Source: Solibacillus silvestris_B (GTDB lineage Bacteria > Bacillota > Bacilli > Bacillales_A > Planococcaceae). From it: a DNA stretch of 64,000 bases. The stretch covers positions 167,173 to 231,172 of the forward strand of contig NZ_JBQCJW010000001.1 in NCBI RefSeq assembly GCF_051967575.1, written 5' to 3'. The translations under genes were made by a program, and so were the position numbers. Positions 1 to 8,552 of the stretch are shown in pieces (position 1 is the stretch's first letter; the number at the start of each line of letters is the position of its first letter). The notes under the pieces are model-generated. The model was not told where the DNA came from. It was given only the letters and a program-made list of their open reading frames with translations, and did no database searches.

Positions 1-50
1 AATCATTTAATCCATGATGAAGCTTCAATAAAATCATTCTCTAAACTTAA

Positions 51-72
51 TTATCATTACCAATAATGATAA
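51..72. promoter_or_regulatory. Palindromic operator candidate
   Basis: A perfect 9-bp inverted repeat (TTATCATTA / TAATGATAA, spacer of 4) lies about 70 bp before the regulator gene that starts at 142. The AT-rich TGATAAT-type half-sites resemble metalloregulator boxes such as Fur or PerR, but the spacing does not match the B. subtilis 7-1-7 form. A role in controlling the adjacent regulator is inferred from position only. Confidence 0.4.
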
Positions 73-141
73 TATTCTCATTACAAATAATATTTTTTAT
101 GCCACGTGAAGTAAATTACTATTAGAAAAGGAGAAATCGAA

Positions 142-687
142 GTGAATAAAGCTGAAATATTAATGCACCCTGTAAGAATAAAAATAAGCCAGGCACTTAT
201 GTGTAATAAAGGAAATGGCCTAACACCCCTTGAAATGGTGAAAATTATTAGAGACGTTCCACAAGCAACACTATACCGGCATATTCAATTATTGCTTGAT
301 GCGGGGATTATCAAAGTAATTAAAGAAAAAAAGGTAAGGTCCGTCACGGAAAAATACTATGTTCTTAATGAAAATGCCGCACGCCTTGACTCAAATGATT
401 GGAAAAAAGCGCCGATAGAAAAGAAGTTAAGTTATGTATCATATTACCAACTGTCTTTATTGTCACAATACCAAAATTATCTTTCCTCATTAAATAAAAG
501 GAGCTGCTCTGAAGATCGTGCGACATTCTCGCTTTTAGAATTAAATATTGGGGAAGAAGAATTTGAGAATTTTCAACGTGAATTGAACGATTTGTTACTT
601 AAGTACTTTCAAAGTGAAAACAACAAGGAAAACGCCATTACACGTACTATAGCTTTTACTATTATTCCTGATAGCTATCAAGATTGA
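142..687 (+). CDS. Winged-helix (ArsR-like) transcriptional regulator
   Basis: A 181-aa soluble protein. Residues 1-70 read as an ArsR-type winged helix: a leading LMHPVRIKI segment, then PQATLYRHIQLLLDAGII, which fits a recognition helix followed by a wing with basic residues (KEKKVRSV). This is the HTH_20 style seen in many small Bacillus regulators. The C-terminal 100 residues are acidic and helical, probably for dimerisation or ligand sensing; no metal-binding cysteine pair is seen, so metal sensing is unlikely. The GTG start has a good AAAGGAG site 7-8 nt upstream. The gene stands alone and is followed by a strong hairpin at 706-748. The target is unknown; the palindrome at 51-72 suggests autoregulation. 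Confidence 0.75.
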   Translation: MNKAEILMHPVRIKISQALMCNKGNGLTPLEMVKIIRDVPQATLYRHIQLLLDAGIIKVIKEKKVRSVTEKYYVLNENAARLDSNDWKKAPIEKKLSYVSYYQLSLLSQYQNYLSSLNKRSCSEDRATFSLLELNIGEEEFENFQRELNDLLLKYFQSENNKENAITRTIAFTIIPDSYQD

Positions 688-705
688 CAATTAAATATTA
701 TTATA

Positions 706-748
706 TTTGTATAGGTGTTTCGCCATTATGGAGAAACACCTATACAAA
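706..748 (+). terminator. Long perfect hairpin after the regulator gene
   Basis: A 16-bp perfect stem (706-721 with 733-748) and an 11-nt loop directly follow the gene ending at 687. The 3' side lacks a long U tract, so this may be a weak terminator or an mRNA-stabilising end rather than a classical intrinsic terminator. Confidence 0.6.
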
Positions 749-886
749 AATTTACACCGAGGTAACTTATCCTTCAATTTAATCGGCGGACTGTTTATAA
801 TTGATAGTTAAAGCTATGGATTCATAAGAAATTTAACATATCCATCAGTTCAACATGCAAACTAAAAAAGAAAGGAAGTGAAATTT

Positions 887-1945
887 ATGATTCAATCAAT
901 TTTATCCAATTTGGCTATTATACTAGTAGGCCACTTACTCATGAATATGCTCGTAAATCAAAAAAATAGATTTTCCGGCAAGTTTTTTTCCTTATGTGTT
1001 GTTTTGCTTTTCTCAACCGTCATTATTATTCTGTTTTATTTGCCAATTGAAATCGATGGCTACAAGTTTGATTTGCGATTAATACCACTTATATTTTTGG
1101 TTATATTCAGAGGGTGGAAAACCGCCTTGGCCACCCTTGCGATTGTTTGTATTTGGCGCTATAGCATGGGCGGTGTCGGTACACTGCCAGGTATATTAGC
1201 CGGTATGGTCGGTCCAACTTTATTTGTAATTCTTTTGCACTCCTTGAAATTTAAACTGGATAAACTGCATGAAAAAATTTTTCTCCTAACTGTTTGCTGG
1301 TTTATATCCGATTTCCCCATTGTTTTTATTATTCCGGATGGATGGGAAGTGTTTAAAGGTTTCTTTTTAATTCGCTATACCTCGTTCCTTATTGTTGCTT
1401 TTACATATTATTCGTTTATTAAGGCAGAGCATAAGAAAGAATATTATAAAAACGAATTGGAGAGAATGGCTTGGCATGATCCACTCACGAATCTTCTCAA
1501 TAGAAAGAAATTTATCGAATTACTGGAGGCAAAGACAAGCGTTTCCGGGAAAAACCGATATATCGCCATGATTGATATTGATCATTTTAAAAATATAAAT
1601 GATACTTATGGGCATATAGCCGGTGACGACGTGCTGCTCCAGCTTTCCGCCATATTTAAGAAACAAAAGGGGAAAAATATGATTTTCGCCAGATATGGGG
1701 GCGAAGAATTCATCGTTTACTTGGAAGCAGCCAATTTGGATGAATCTATAAATACTTTGGAACACCTGCTTCAGCGTGTCCGCAGCACGCCATTTGAAAT
1801 AGATGGCAAACATGAACTTTATCTTACTCTTTCAATCGGTTTAGCAACATTGGATAAAAATGCATCATTAAAAGAAGTCATTTATACTGCAGACCGGCTT
1901 TTATATATCGCAAAAGAGAAAGGGAGAGACCAATTAATCTCTTAA
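887..1945 (+). CDS. Membrane diguanylate cyclase (5TMR-LYT + GGDEF)
   Basis: Makes cyclic di-GMP from two GTP at the membrane. Residues 1-185 form about five or six hydrophobic helices of the 5TM-receptor/LytS type, which in this family act as a sensor. Residues ~190-350 are a GGDEF domain with the start motif DPLTNLLNR, substrate-binding DIDHFKNIND and the intact active-site loop GGEEF at 271-275. The product-inhibition I-site (RxxD just before the loop) is absent: the positions read GKNM. A GTG at 878 is in frame, but it overlaps the AAAGGAAG ribosome site, which is well spaced from the ATG at 887, so 887 is chosen (352 aa). Monocistronic. Ligand unknown. Confidence 0.88.
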   Translation: MIQSILSNLAIILVGHLLMNMLVNQKNRFSGKFFSLCVVLLFSTVIIILFYLPIEIDGYKFDLRLIPLIFLVIFRGWKTALATLAIVCIWRYSMGGVGTLPGILAGMVGPTLFVILLHSLKFKLDKLHEKIFLLTVCWFISDFPIVFIIPDGWEVFKGFFLIRYTSFLIVAFTYYSFIKAEHKKEYYKNELERMAWHDPLTNLLNRKKFIELLEAKTSVSGKNRYIAMIDIDHFKNINDTYGHIAGDDVLLQLSAIFKKQKGKNMIFARYGGEEFIVYLEAANLDESINTLEHLLQRVRSTPFEIDGKHELYLTLSIGLATLDKNASLKEVIYTADRLLYIAKEKGRDQLIS

Positions 1946-1999
1946 AATAATTCGAGACAATAAACCCGCACCGCCTTTAATAAGACAATCGTTATTTTT

Positions 2000-2020
2000 T
2001 CGAGATAAATATTATCTCGA
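2000..2020. repeat. Perfect 9-bp inverted repeat
   Basis: TCGAGATAA and its reverse complement are separated by 3 nt, about 60 bp before the gene at 2081 and 55 bp after the cyclase. It could be a protein-binding operator or a small hairpin. There is no U tract after it on the + strand. Confidence 0.35.
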
Positions 2021-2080
2021 TGTAGAAAGTTGCGTGAAACGGATGTTATACTAAATATTACATAAAGGGGGATTTTTTAA

Positions 2081-2473
2081 ATGGGGAAAAAAAAGCGCAC
2101 AATTTTCTGGATTATACCAATTGGGGTTATTGGTATCTTTTTTTATTTTTTTGGCCCGCAAAAAACAGTTACCGATAATGAATATATTTCATACATACAA
2201 GCTACTCCAGTCATAGAAAAGAGTGATGTCATGACTGGAGATGCATTTGCAAACTATTGCGAAAAAGGTCGTTGGGAATATTTCCAAACGAAAATGATGG
2301 AACATGTTGTTGAGTTTAAAGGTGATTGCGAAATTGAAAATAAAGTACAGTCGATTAATTTACAATACGTTGTTGAAAAGGGGCAAACCGAATACCGCAT
2401 TGGTGCTATGCTCGTCAACGGTGCACAACAAAGCGAACAACAACGTACAGCTTTTTTAAATACATTAAAATAA
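2081..2473 (+). CDS. Small membrane-anchored protein of unknown function
   Basis: 130 aa. A basic start (KKKR) is followed by one hydrophobic helix (residues ~8-25) with no lipobox or clear cleavage site, so it is probably an N-terminal anchor with residues 30-130 outside the cell. The outer part contains two cysteines (in NYCEKGRWEYF and KGDCEIEN), which could form a disulfide. I do not recognise the family; short Bacillales proteins of this shape are usually listed as hypothetical. An AAAGGGGG ribosome site lies 7-12 nt upstream of the ATG. The gene ends just before the terminator at 2482-2515 and faces the sigma-factor gene. Confidence 0.65.
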   Translation: MGKKKRTIFWIIPIGVIGIFFYFFGPQKTVTDNEYISYIQATPVIEKSDVMTGDAFANYCEKGRWEYFQTKMMEHVVEFKGDCEIENKVQSINLQYVVEKGQTEYRIGAMLVNGAQQSEQQRTAFLNTLK

Positions 2474-2481
2474 TATACGAC

Positions 2482-2515
2482 AAAGTGGGGGCTTCTTTTT
2501 AGCCTTCACTTTTTT
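2482..2515 (+). terminator. Intrinsic terminator between convergent genes
   Basis: AAAGTG-GG-GGCT pairs with AGCC-TT-CACTTT (with two G-U pairs) and a run of T follows. It closes the gene ending at 2473 and overlaps the 3' end of the convergent sigma-factor gene. Confidence 0.7.
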
Positions 2516-3021
2516 CGTATCTCCCCTATTTCCCGTCCGTTTTTCTTTTCCCTCATCATCCTTACCTTTGCAAATAATCGCTGGCGCCTTTTCTTTATCG
2601 TTTCATATTGAATATTGTATTTTTCAGCAATTTCTTTCAGAGACAAATCTTCCTGGAACATTGCAGTTAAAAGAAATTGTTCCTCGTTAGCCAGCTCAAA
2701 AAACCATTCCGGCCATTCCAGACCAGATGGAACGAATGATTGCTGCCCTATATTAAAAATCAGTTTTTCCTCTTCTGCAACTATTTCATGCTGTGAAACA
2801 TAGCCGGATTTTGAGAGCTCGCGGATAATGGCATATTTGATTGCCATATAGGCGAACATCGCAAAATCCCCTTTCGTTTCATCAAAGTTTTTCATCGCTT
2901 GCCATAAAGCTATTCTTCCAATTTGCATATACTCCTCAAAATCCCGATAAATTTTCAGCTTAAAAATAACTTTTTTTATTAAGTCTTCGTTTTCAGCGAT
3001 AAGCAGCTCGGCTTCCTGCAT
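2506..3021 (-). CDS. Orphan sigma-70 family RNA polymerase sigma factor
   Basis: 171 aa. Residues ~10-70 match sigma region 2: helix pairs with YRDFEEYMQIGRIALWQA and a region 2.4-like AMFAYMAIKYAIIREL. Residues ~115-165 match region 4.2, with LSLKEIAEKYNIQYETIKKR as the helix-turn-helix that reads the -35 element. The linker is short and region 3 is missing, as in ECF and competence-type alternative sigma factors. No anti-sigma gene lies next to it. A TTG at 3030 is in frame, but AAGGA sits 9 nt before the ATG at 3021, so 3021 is used. Its regulon is unknown. The neighbouring proBA T-box leader starts about 200 bp upstream on the other strand. Confidence 0.78.
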   Translation of the reverse strand: MQEAELLIAENEDLIKKVIFKLKIYRDFEEYMQIGRIALWQAMKNFDETKGDFAMFAYMAIKYAIIRELSKSGYVSQHEIVAEEEKLIFNIGQQSFVPSGLEWPEWFFELANEEQFLLTAMFQEDLSLKEIAEKYNIQYETIKKRRQRLFAKVRMMREKKNGREIGEIRKK

Positions 3022-3227
3022 TTTTTCCAATCCTTAAAGCTGTGCACAACTAATATTCCTAGGTAATACAAACTTAAAAAATTATTCGGAAACAGGCAAA
3101 ATCCGTTTTTTTCAAAAATTGCTGCTTAAAACAATGAATTATCTTATAATTCTGTTTTTTTATGTAATAAACTCCCTCAAAATTGGCATTTCCGACGTTT
3201 TTTCTCAATAAAATGCGCGGGGAGTTA

Positions 3228-3258
3228 TTGACAAAAAACTGCACATCATGCATGCTAT
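3228..3258 (+). promoter_or_regulatory. Promoter of the proBA T-box leader
   Basis: A perfect TTGACA -35 box lies at 3228-3233. A weak -10 candidate follows 17-19 bp downstream (CATGCT or TGCTAT). The -35 is clear; the exact -10 is uncertain. Confidence 0.6.
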
Positions 3259-3275
3259 TAGAAAATGCAAAAGCA

Positions 3276-3507
3276 TATTGAAGACGAGTACGCAGCAATT
3301 AGCTGAACAAGAGAGCACATTCCAGCGGCTGAAAGAATGGCACTGCAAAACCTGCCGAACCTACTTCAACAAGCTCCTAAAAAACTTAGGCGCCGACTCA
3401 GCGTTACGAGATAAAGTGGAATGTATTCAATACATTCAATTTAGGTGGTACCACGGAAAAAAGCACTTTTCGTCCTAATTTATAGGATGAGAAGTGCTTT
3501 TTTATAT
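3276..3507 (+). promoter_or_regulatory. T-box riboswitch, proline type (specifier CCU)
   Basis: A leader RNA that senses uncharged tRNA-Pro and allows read-through into proBA. The T-box sequence AGGTGGTACCACGG lies at 3443-3456. It is followed by the terminator stem AAAAGCACTT...AAGTGCTTTT (3457-3505). Stem I closes by TTGAAG (3278-3283) pairing with CTTCAA (3364-3369). The triplet just 5' of that closing strand, in the context GAA-CCT-A, is CCU at 3360-3362, a proline codon. The GA motif AGTA follows the 5' strand (3287-3290). The specifier agrees with the downstream proline-biosynthesis genes. Confidence 0.9.
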
Positions 3508-3608
3508 GTTAAAACATTAAAACTACCCGTTTTAGGATTTAGATTCTTCCATGCTGCACAACGGGACAATACAATACACCCATTAATTCATTTGAAGGAG
3601 GCTTTTTT

Positions 3609-4691
3609 ATGGAAAGAAAACGTGTTGTTGTAAAAATCGGCAGCAGCTCATTGACGAACAATAAAGGCGAGCTCGATAATGAAAAATTTAAAGATCATGT
3701 AACAGCGCTGGCACTACTGAAGCAATATGGCCATGAAGTTATATTAGTTTCTTCAGGCGCGGTGGCTGCAGGATTTAGAAAACTGGGCTATTCTTCAAGG
3801 CCTGTGACATTAAAAGGAAGGCAAGCTGCTGCTGCGGTCGGCCAAAGTGTTCTAATCCAAGCTTATTCAGACTTATTTGCCGCATACAATGTTACGCCTG
3901 CTCAAATATTATTAACCCGTTCAGATTTCAGCGACAAACAACGATACAAAAATGCGTATGAAACTTTGTCCGAGTTGTTGGAACGCTCGATTATCCCGAT
4001 CATTAACGAAAACGATACAGTATCTGTTGCTGAATTGACATTTGGGGATAATGACATGCTATCCGCTTTAGTAAGCGGCCTTATCCACGCAGATCAATTA
4101 ATCATCTTGACGGACGTTAATGGACTGTATACAGCTAATCCATTGACAAATATTGATGCAAGACGAATAGACAGAATCGAGGAAATTACCGATGAGCTGC
4201 TCGGCTATGCCACTGGCTCCAGTTCCAAAGTTGGTACAGGAGGGATGCAATCAAAATTGGCGGCGGCAAAATTTGCAATTAATACAGGTGTGGAAGTATT
4301 TATCGGAACGGGATCAGGGTCTGATAAATTAATTGAAATTTTAAAAAACAATGGCGACGGTACTTATTTTCAACGCCATGAAAAGTTCACTCCTACAAAT
4401 AAGCAATGGGTAAAACTGACGAAATCTTCCGGTAAGCTCTTTATTGACGAAGGTGCTGTTCAGGCATTGCAGCATGGTGGAAAAAGTTTGCTGCCTGCTG
4501 GTGTATATGCATATGAAGGGCAATTTGAAAAAGGTGATGTTGTAGAAGTTTACGATCGTCATACATGCATCGGACGCGGTGAAATTCTCTATTCATCGGC
4601 TGAATTGGAGCTTGCAATGGGCAAACGGACCGCCGAGCTCATGCGGCTTCCAGTAGAAGTCATTCACCGCAATCAATGGGTAAAAATTTAA
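3609..4691 (+). CDS. proB: Glutamate 5-kinase
   Basis: Phosphorylates L-glutamate to gamma-glutamyl phosphate with ATP, the first step of proline synthesis in the cytoplasm. The amino-acid-kinase domain fills residues ~4-255 (KIGSSSL, SSGAVAAG, NENDTV, GDND and GTGGM motifs). A C-terminal PUA domain spans ~275-350 as in long-form ProB proteins. The total of 360 aa is normal. The AAGGAGG ribosome site is well spaced from the ATG. proA follows after 12 nt, so the two genes form one transcript under the T-box leader at 3276-3507. T-box control suggests expression follows proline starvation. No anomalies seen. Confidence 0.96.
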   Translation: MERKRVVVKIGSSSLTNNKGELDNEKFKDHVTALALLKQYGHEVILVSSGAVAAGFRKLGYSSRPVTLKGRQAAAAVGQSVLIQAYSDLFAAYNVTPAQILLTRSDFSDKQRYKNAYETLSELLERSIIPIINENDTVSVAELTFGDNDMLSALVSGLIHADQLIILTDVNGLYTANPLTNIDARRIDRIEEITDELLGYATGSSSKVGTGGMQSKLAAAKFAINTGVEVFIGTGSGSDKLIEILKNNGDGTYFQRHEKFTPTNKQWVKLTKSSGKLFIDEGAVQALQHGGKSLLPAGVYAYEGQFEKGDVVEVYDRHTCIGRGEILYSSAELELAMGKRTAELMRLPVEVIHRNQWVKI

Positions 4692-4703
4692 GGAGGGATA
4701 TTT

Positions 4704-5969
4704 GTGGCGGAAAAAATTATAAATGAAGTCATCGAGAAAGGAAAGCGCGCTAAAACGGCGAGCTTCGAAACGAATATGAAAAGCTCATCCGAAAAAAATG
4801 AAGCATTAAAAAGCATTGCATACCAACTAATGATCGATATGGAATTGCTGCTTTTTGAAAACAGAAAAGATATAGCTTCCGGCAAATCCAATGGGCTTGA
4901 TGAATCGACACTCGATCGCATTTTATTGAGTGAAGACCGCATTCAAGCAATGAGTGATGCGATATTGCAGCTCGTCCAGCTGGAAGATCCGGTTGGTGAG
5001 GTTTTAGAGCATATTGTAAAAGAAAATGGACTTCAAATTACGAAAAAGCGTGTGCCGCTTGGTGTTGTCGGCATGATTTATGAAGCTCGTCCGAACGTCA
5101 CTGTTGATGCTGCCACATTATCATTAAAAACAGGGAATGCGGTATTATTGCGGGGAAGCTCCTCCGCAAAATATTCCAATATAGCACTTGTCGCATCGAT
5201 TCACCGTGCTTTGGAAACAGTTAAATACCCTAAAGATGCAGTATTGCTCATTGAAGATACGAGCCGTGAAACCGCCAAATCATTATTTACATTAACTGAG
5301 TATTTAGATGTCCTTATTCCACGCGGCGGAAAAAAGCTGATCGATTTAGTCGTGCGTGAATCGACTGTGCCGGTACTCGAAACAGGCGCTGGCAACTGCC
5401 ATATTTATTTGGATAGTTTAGCCAATTTTGAAATGGCGAAAAAGATTTTAAAAAATGCGAAAACACAGCGTTTATCCGTATGCAATACTGCTGAAAGTCT
5501 GCTCATGCATAAAGACTTTTTCGATATTCATGGAAAGGATTTTTTAAATTATTTATATTTTGAGCTTGGCGTTAAAATATATGGCGATGAATATGTTTGC
5601 AGTGTATTAAACGAAGCACTTCCCGCATCGGAAGAACATTTTGCCGAGGAATTTTTGTCATTGACAATAAGCGTGAAAATTGCAGAAAATATTTTTGAAG
5701 CAATTCATCATATTAATCTATATGGAACAAACCATTCAGAAGCTATTATTACAGACGATCTGCAAAATGCTGAAGTGTTTTTAAATTCTGTTGATGCCGC
5801 AGCAGTCTATCATAATGCTTCGACACGCTTTACAGATGGTTTTGAGTTTGGTTACGGTGCTGAAATTGGCATTTCGACACAAAAATTGCATGCCCGGGGT
5901 CCAATGGGTTTAACTGCATTAACTTCTTCAAAATACTATATTCAAGGAAATGGACAAATCCGCGAATAA
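4704..5969 (+). CDS. proA: Gamma-glutamyl phosphate reductase
   Basis: NADPH-dependent reduction of gamma-glutamyl phosphate to glutamate semialdehyde, the second proline step. The 421-aa protein has the aldehyde-dehydrogenase fold. Visible motifs are the PLGVVGMIYEARPNVT cofactor segment, LIPRGGKKLI, ETGAGNCHIY and the catalytic cysteine in RLSVCNTAE. The C-terminal segment RFTDGFEFGYGAEIGIST is typical. The GTG start at 4704 has AGGAGGG 7 nt upstream and lies 12 nt after proB, indicating coupled expression. No proC is in the window, so the final reductase must be elsewhere. Confidence 0.96.
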   Translation: MAEKIINEVIEKGKRAKTASFETNMKSSSEKNEALKSIAYQLMIDMELLLFENRKDIASGKSNGLDESTLDRILLSEDRIQAMSDAILQLVQLEDPVGEVLEHIVKENGLQITKKRVPLGVVGMIYEARPNVTVDAATLSLKTGNAVLLRGSSSAKYSNIALVASIHRALETVKYPKDAVLLIEDTSRETAKSLFTLTEYLDVLIPRGGKKLIDLVVRESTVPVLETGAGNCHIYLDSLANFEMAKKILKNAKTQRLSVCNTAESLLMHKDFFDIHGKDFLNYLYFELGVKIYGDEYVCSVLNEALPASEEHFAEEFLSLTISVKIAENIFEAIHHINLYGTNHSEAIITDDLQNAEVFLNSVDAAAVYHNASTRFTDGFEFGYGAEIGISTQKLHARGPMGLTALTSSKYYIQGNGQIRE

Positions 5970-6015
5970 ATTACGCCCTCATATTGCAGTTTTTTTATGA
6001 AAGTAGGTTCAGATT

Positions 6016-6927
6016 ATGAATGTAAGCTCGATGATTAAGCTCACTATTTCCATGGCTATTTTCGGATCGATCGGCTTTTTTACAACACAGACAGGTTTGC
6101 CAGCTGTTGAACTCGTTTTTGTTCGCTGTATTTGCGCGACAATTTTTTTAAGCGGACTTTGGTTCATTACCGGTGGACATAAAACAGAAGTATGGAAAAA
6201 AGGCGAAATATTGAAAACACTGATTTGCGGAGTATTTATCGTATTGAACTGGGTATTTTTATTTAAGGCGTTTGAGGTGATGTCCATTTCAATTGCAATT
6301 TCCATCTATAATTTAGCACCGATATTTGTTTTAATGCTGGGCTCTGTCTTTTTGGCGGAGAAGATGGGAATACGCTCAATTTGCGCAACTGTCATTTGCT
6401 TTTTTGGAAGCATTCTTATTATCGGAGTTGACAGTTTTACAAGCGTTTCGCAATTTATGAATTCAGGCTTCGTCTGGGCACTGCTTTCCGCGATTTGCTA
6501 TGCGCTGACGATGTTTACAAGTAAAACAATTCAAGGCATGTCTTCCTATGCGTTAACATTCGTCCAAACAATTGTCGGGATTGTTTTGCTTTTGCCGCTT
6601 TGCGATTTTGCCGCATTCGATAGTTTAACAAATATGAATTGGCTATACATAATTGGCACAGGGTTTATTCATACTGGTTTTGTCTACTATTTATTTTTTG
6701 ATAGTATCCGGGATTTACCGACCGTTATTGTGTCAGTGCTCGTATTCGTTGATCCGGTCGTTGCCATATTGCTGGATGCCATTTTATTGTCATTTCGTCC
6801 AAGCCTTTTGCAAGTACTGGGGATTGTGCTCATTTTCGGAAGTATTTTATACACCGTCTTTTACCCAGAGCAATCTGCAAAAGCGCTCAAATCCGGAAAT
6901 TCGTCAATTGCGTCTCGCCGTAATTGA
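6016..6927 (+). CDS. EamA/DMT-family transporter
   Basis: 303 aa with about ten hydrophobic helices and two EamA repeats (residues ~5-140 and ~150-290), the usual plan of drug/metabolite exporters in the inner membrane. Typical segments are GFFTTQTGLPAVELVFVRC near the first helix pair and a conserved end of repeat 1 (GSILIIG). The substrate cannot be told from sequence. The ribosome site (AAGTAGG) is modest. The gene follows proA by 46 nt in the same direction without an obvious terminator between, so read-through is possible. A second EamA gene (17829-18728) is a paralogue. Confidence 0.85.
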   Translation: MNVSSMIKLTISMAIFGSIGFFTTQTGLPAVELVFVRCICATIFLSGLWFITGGHKTEVWKKGEILKTLICGVFIVLNWVFLFKAFEVMSISIAISIYNLAPIFVLMLGSVFLAEKMGIRSICATVICFFGSILIIGVDSFTSVSQFMNSGFVWALLSAICYALTMFTSKTIQGMSSYALTFVQTIVGIVLLLPLCDFAAFDSLTNMNWLYIIGTGFIHTGFVYYLFFDSIRDLPTVIVSVLVFVDPVVAILLDAILLSFRPSLLQVLGIVLIFGSILYTVFYPEQSAKALKSGNSSIASRRN

Positions 6928-7062
6928 ATCCAGACTTTTGGAGTATACAGGTCTGCATGGCGTATGTTAGTAAGCCTTTATCGTAGAATATGATGGTTTT
7001 AGGCTCATTTCAACTTGCCGTTCCTTAAAAAATTTTGTAGCATCTGTCATAGGCATATATTT

Positions 7063-7093
7063 ACTTAGCGGGTGTTTGAAACACCCGCTAAGT
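7063..7093. terminator. 15-bp perfect hairpin
   Basis: ACTTAGCGGGTGTTT is followed almost at once by its reverse complement, giving a stem with a tiny loop centred on 7078. It lies between convergent genes and probably takes part in 3'-end formation; there is no U tract. Confidence 0.5.
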
Positions 7094-7110
7094 GTAGATA
7101 AATTTATAAG

Positions 7111-7151
7111 CTCTGAATAGTAAGCGTTCGATTAACGCACACTATTCAGAG
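7111..7151. terminator. Bidirectional terminator
   Basis: CTCTGAATAGT pairs with ACTATTCAGAG, with an inner GCGTT/AACGC pairing. T-rich sequence follows on the + strand. It separates the exporter gene from the convergent gene ending at 7168. Confidence 0.65.
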
Positions 7152-7167
7152 TTTATTTTCTTTCCGG

Positions 7168-8361
7168 CTAAATAAATTGAGCCAATTGCTTTGGAAACAG
7201 CACTTTGTCTGCAAACCATATAGGCAGCAGCTTCGATTTATCGCCAATATAAATTACTACGATTTCTATCATTTTTAATTTCTTATAATGAATAACAGCT
7301 GCTCTCCATTCTTCTTCATTCGGCAAATCCTTAAACAGCAGTTCATTGCAAAGCAAATAAATCTTCCCGCTGTTGCTATGGGACAGCTCTAACTTCAACA
7401 TTGTAAAAGCATAGTTGATTACACCTTTAAAATTGATTGGTTTCGTCTTGTCACCGAAAGATTTGTTAAATTCAAAGTAATGTTCGAAGTCAATATTTCC
7501 ATTTAATGCAATCATTTCTTGGTCTATTGTTTGTGCAAAAGGCAGAAAAACAAAATTATGCTCGTTTTTTCGGGAGAACTCGGAAACAGCTACTGCCAAT
7601 GCTGTTTGTAGATTTAAGCTTCTTTTCATTGAAACATCTTTTTGTACACAAAACACATATGTACTGCTTGGGTCCAAGCCAATGTTTAAAAATTGCTCTG
7701 TTTGAAATTTTGATTTCCAAAACAACACTTCCGAAAAATGCTGTGACTCCAGGTAATTCATAAGTCTTGCCAAATTTTCATTGCTTACTGTTTCCCATAC
7801 ATTTTCCCCGAATAATTGCTCCACTGCATTCGCTTCTTCCAATACTTCCTCGGTAATCAAATCATATGTAGAATTGAATTTATATAAATTCACATACCAG
7901 TCGTTTTGAATTTTCAATAATATTTCCCGTTGTAGCGCCCTATCCCGAATATCATTTTCGATACCTATTGAATACTCGCTCTTAATAGTTTTGAATTTCA
8001 ATAGTTTTTCAAGTGCGGAAAAATAATTTTTTGCTATTTTTTTCAATATATAGAGAGAAATCATAAACTTCTTTTCAGAAGAGTTCGTTAAATATTCAAA
8101 CTGCATTTTTTCCACATTTCTTGATGAAAAAAACTCCAAAACAAAAATCCGCCATTCTTTTAGCTTTACGTTTCCCTCTACTATTTCATTTTTATAACCT
8201 TCTCCAATTTCGAAAAGTGACCATATATCATGAAAAAATAAATAAAAATCGCTACTTTCCAAAAATGTTGTATCCTCAAATTGAGCGGAGTATAACAGCT
8301 TTAATAATGCTTCCTTACGACCATTTTCCAAAAGACTTGGATTTTTCAATAATAGTTCCAT
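7168..8361 (-). CDS. Orphan VWA-like protein with degenerate MIDAS
   Basis: 397 aa and very AT-rich. The N-terminal ~220 residues are helical and rich in F, L, K and E. The C-terminal part (~232-395) alternates beta strands and helices like a von Willebrand A fold: strand TYVFCVQKDVSMK (MIDAS-like D-x-S at 242-244, but K instead of the second S), then helix SLNLQTALAVAVSEF, strand NFVFLPF, strand GKIYLLCNEL and strand IEIVVIYIG. This resembles ViaA/CoxE-type proteins, which normally work with an AAA+ ATPase, but none is adjacent. The start is the ATG at 8361; its AAAGGGG site is rather far away. The family call is an inference. Confidence 0.5.
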   Translation of the reverse strand: MELLLKNPSLLENGRKEALLKLLYSAQFEDTTFLESSDFYLFFHDIWSLFEIGEGYKNEIVEGNVKLKEWRIFVLEFFSSRNVEKMQFEYLTNSSEKKFMISLYILKKIAKNYFSALEKLLKFKTIKSEYSIGIENDIRDRALQREILLKIQNDWYVNLYKFNSTYDLITEEVLEEANAVEQLFGENVWETVSNENLARLMNYLESQHFSEVLFWKSKFQTEQFLNIGLDPSSTYVFCVQKDVSMKRSLNLQTALAVAVSEFSRKNEHNFVFLPFAQTIDQEMIALNGNIDFEHYFEFNKSFGDKTKPINFKGVINYAFTMLKLELSHSNSGKIYLLCNELLFKDLPNEEEWRAAVIHYKKLKMIEIVVIYIGDKSKLLPIWFADKVLFPKQLAQFI

Positions 8362-8441
8362 TTTGATACATCAACCCCTTTCACAATTTTAAATATATAC
8401 TAAATATTCAAAAATTACCATTTTTATTAGCGATAACTAAT

Positions 8442-8469
8442 CGACACCGACACGACAAAAAACGACACC
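8442..8469. promoter_or_regulatory. Direct repeats upstream of the VWA-like gene
   Basis: CGACACC occurs at 8442-8448 and again at 8463-8469, exactly 21 bp apart (two helical turns), with a partial CGACACGACA between. The repeats lie 80-110 bp upstream of the start at 8361 and could bind a regulator on one DNA face. Confidence 0.35.
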
Positions 8470-8552
8470 ATTATTACGAAAAATTGCTTTATCTTAACAA
8501 AACCATGACTATCAATGTATGCTTATCCCCACTTTCGGGTTTCCGTAAAATT

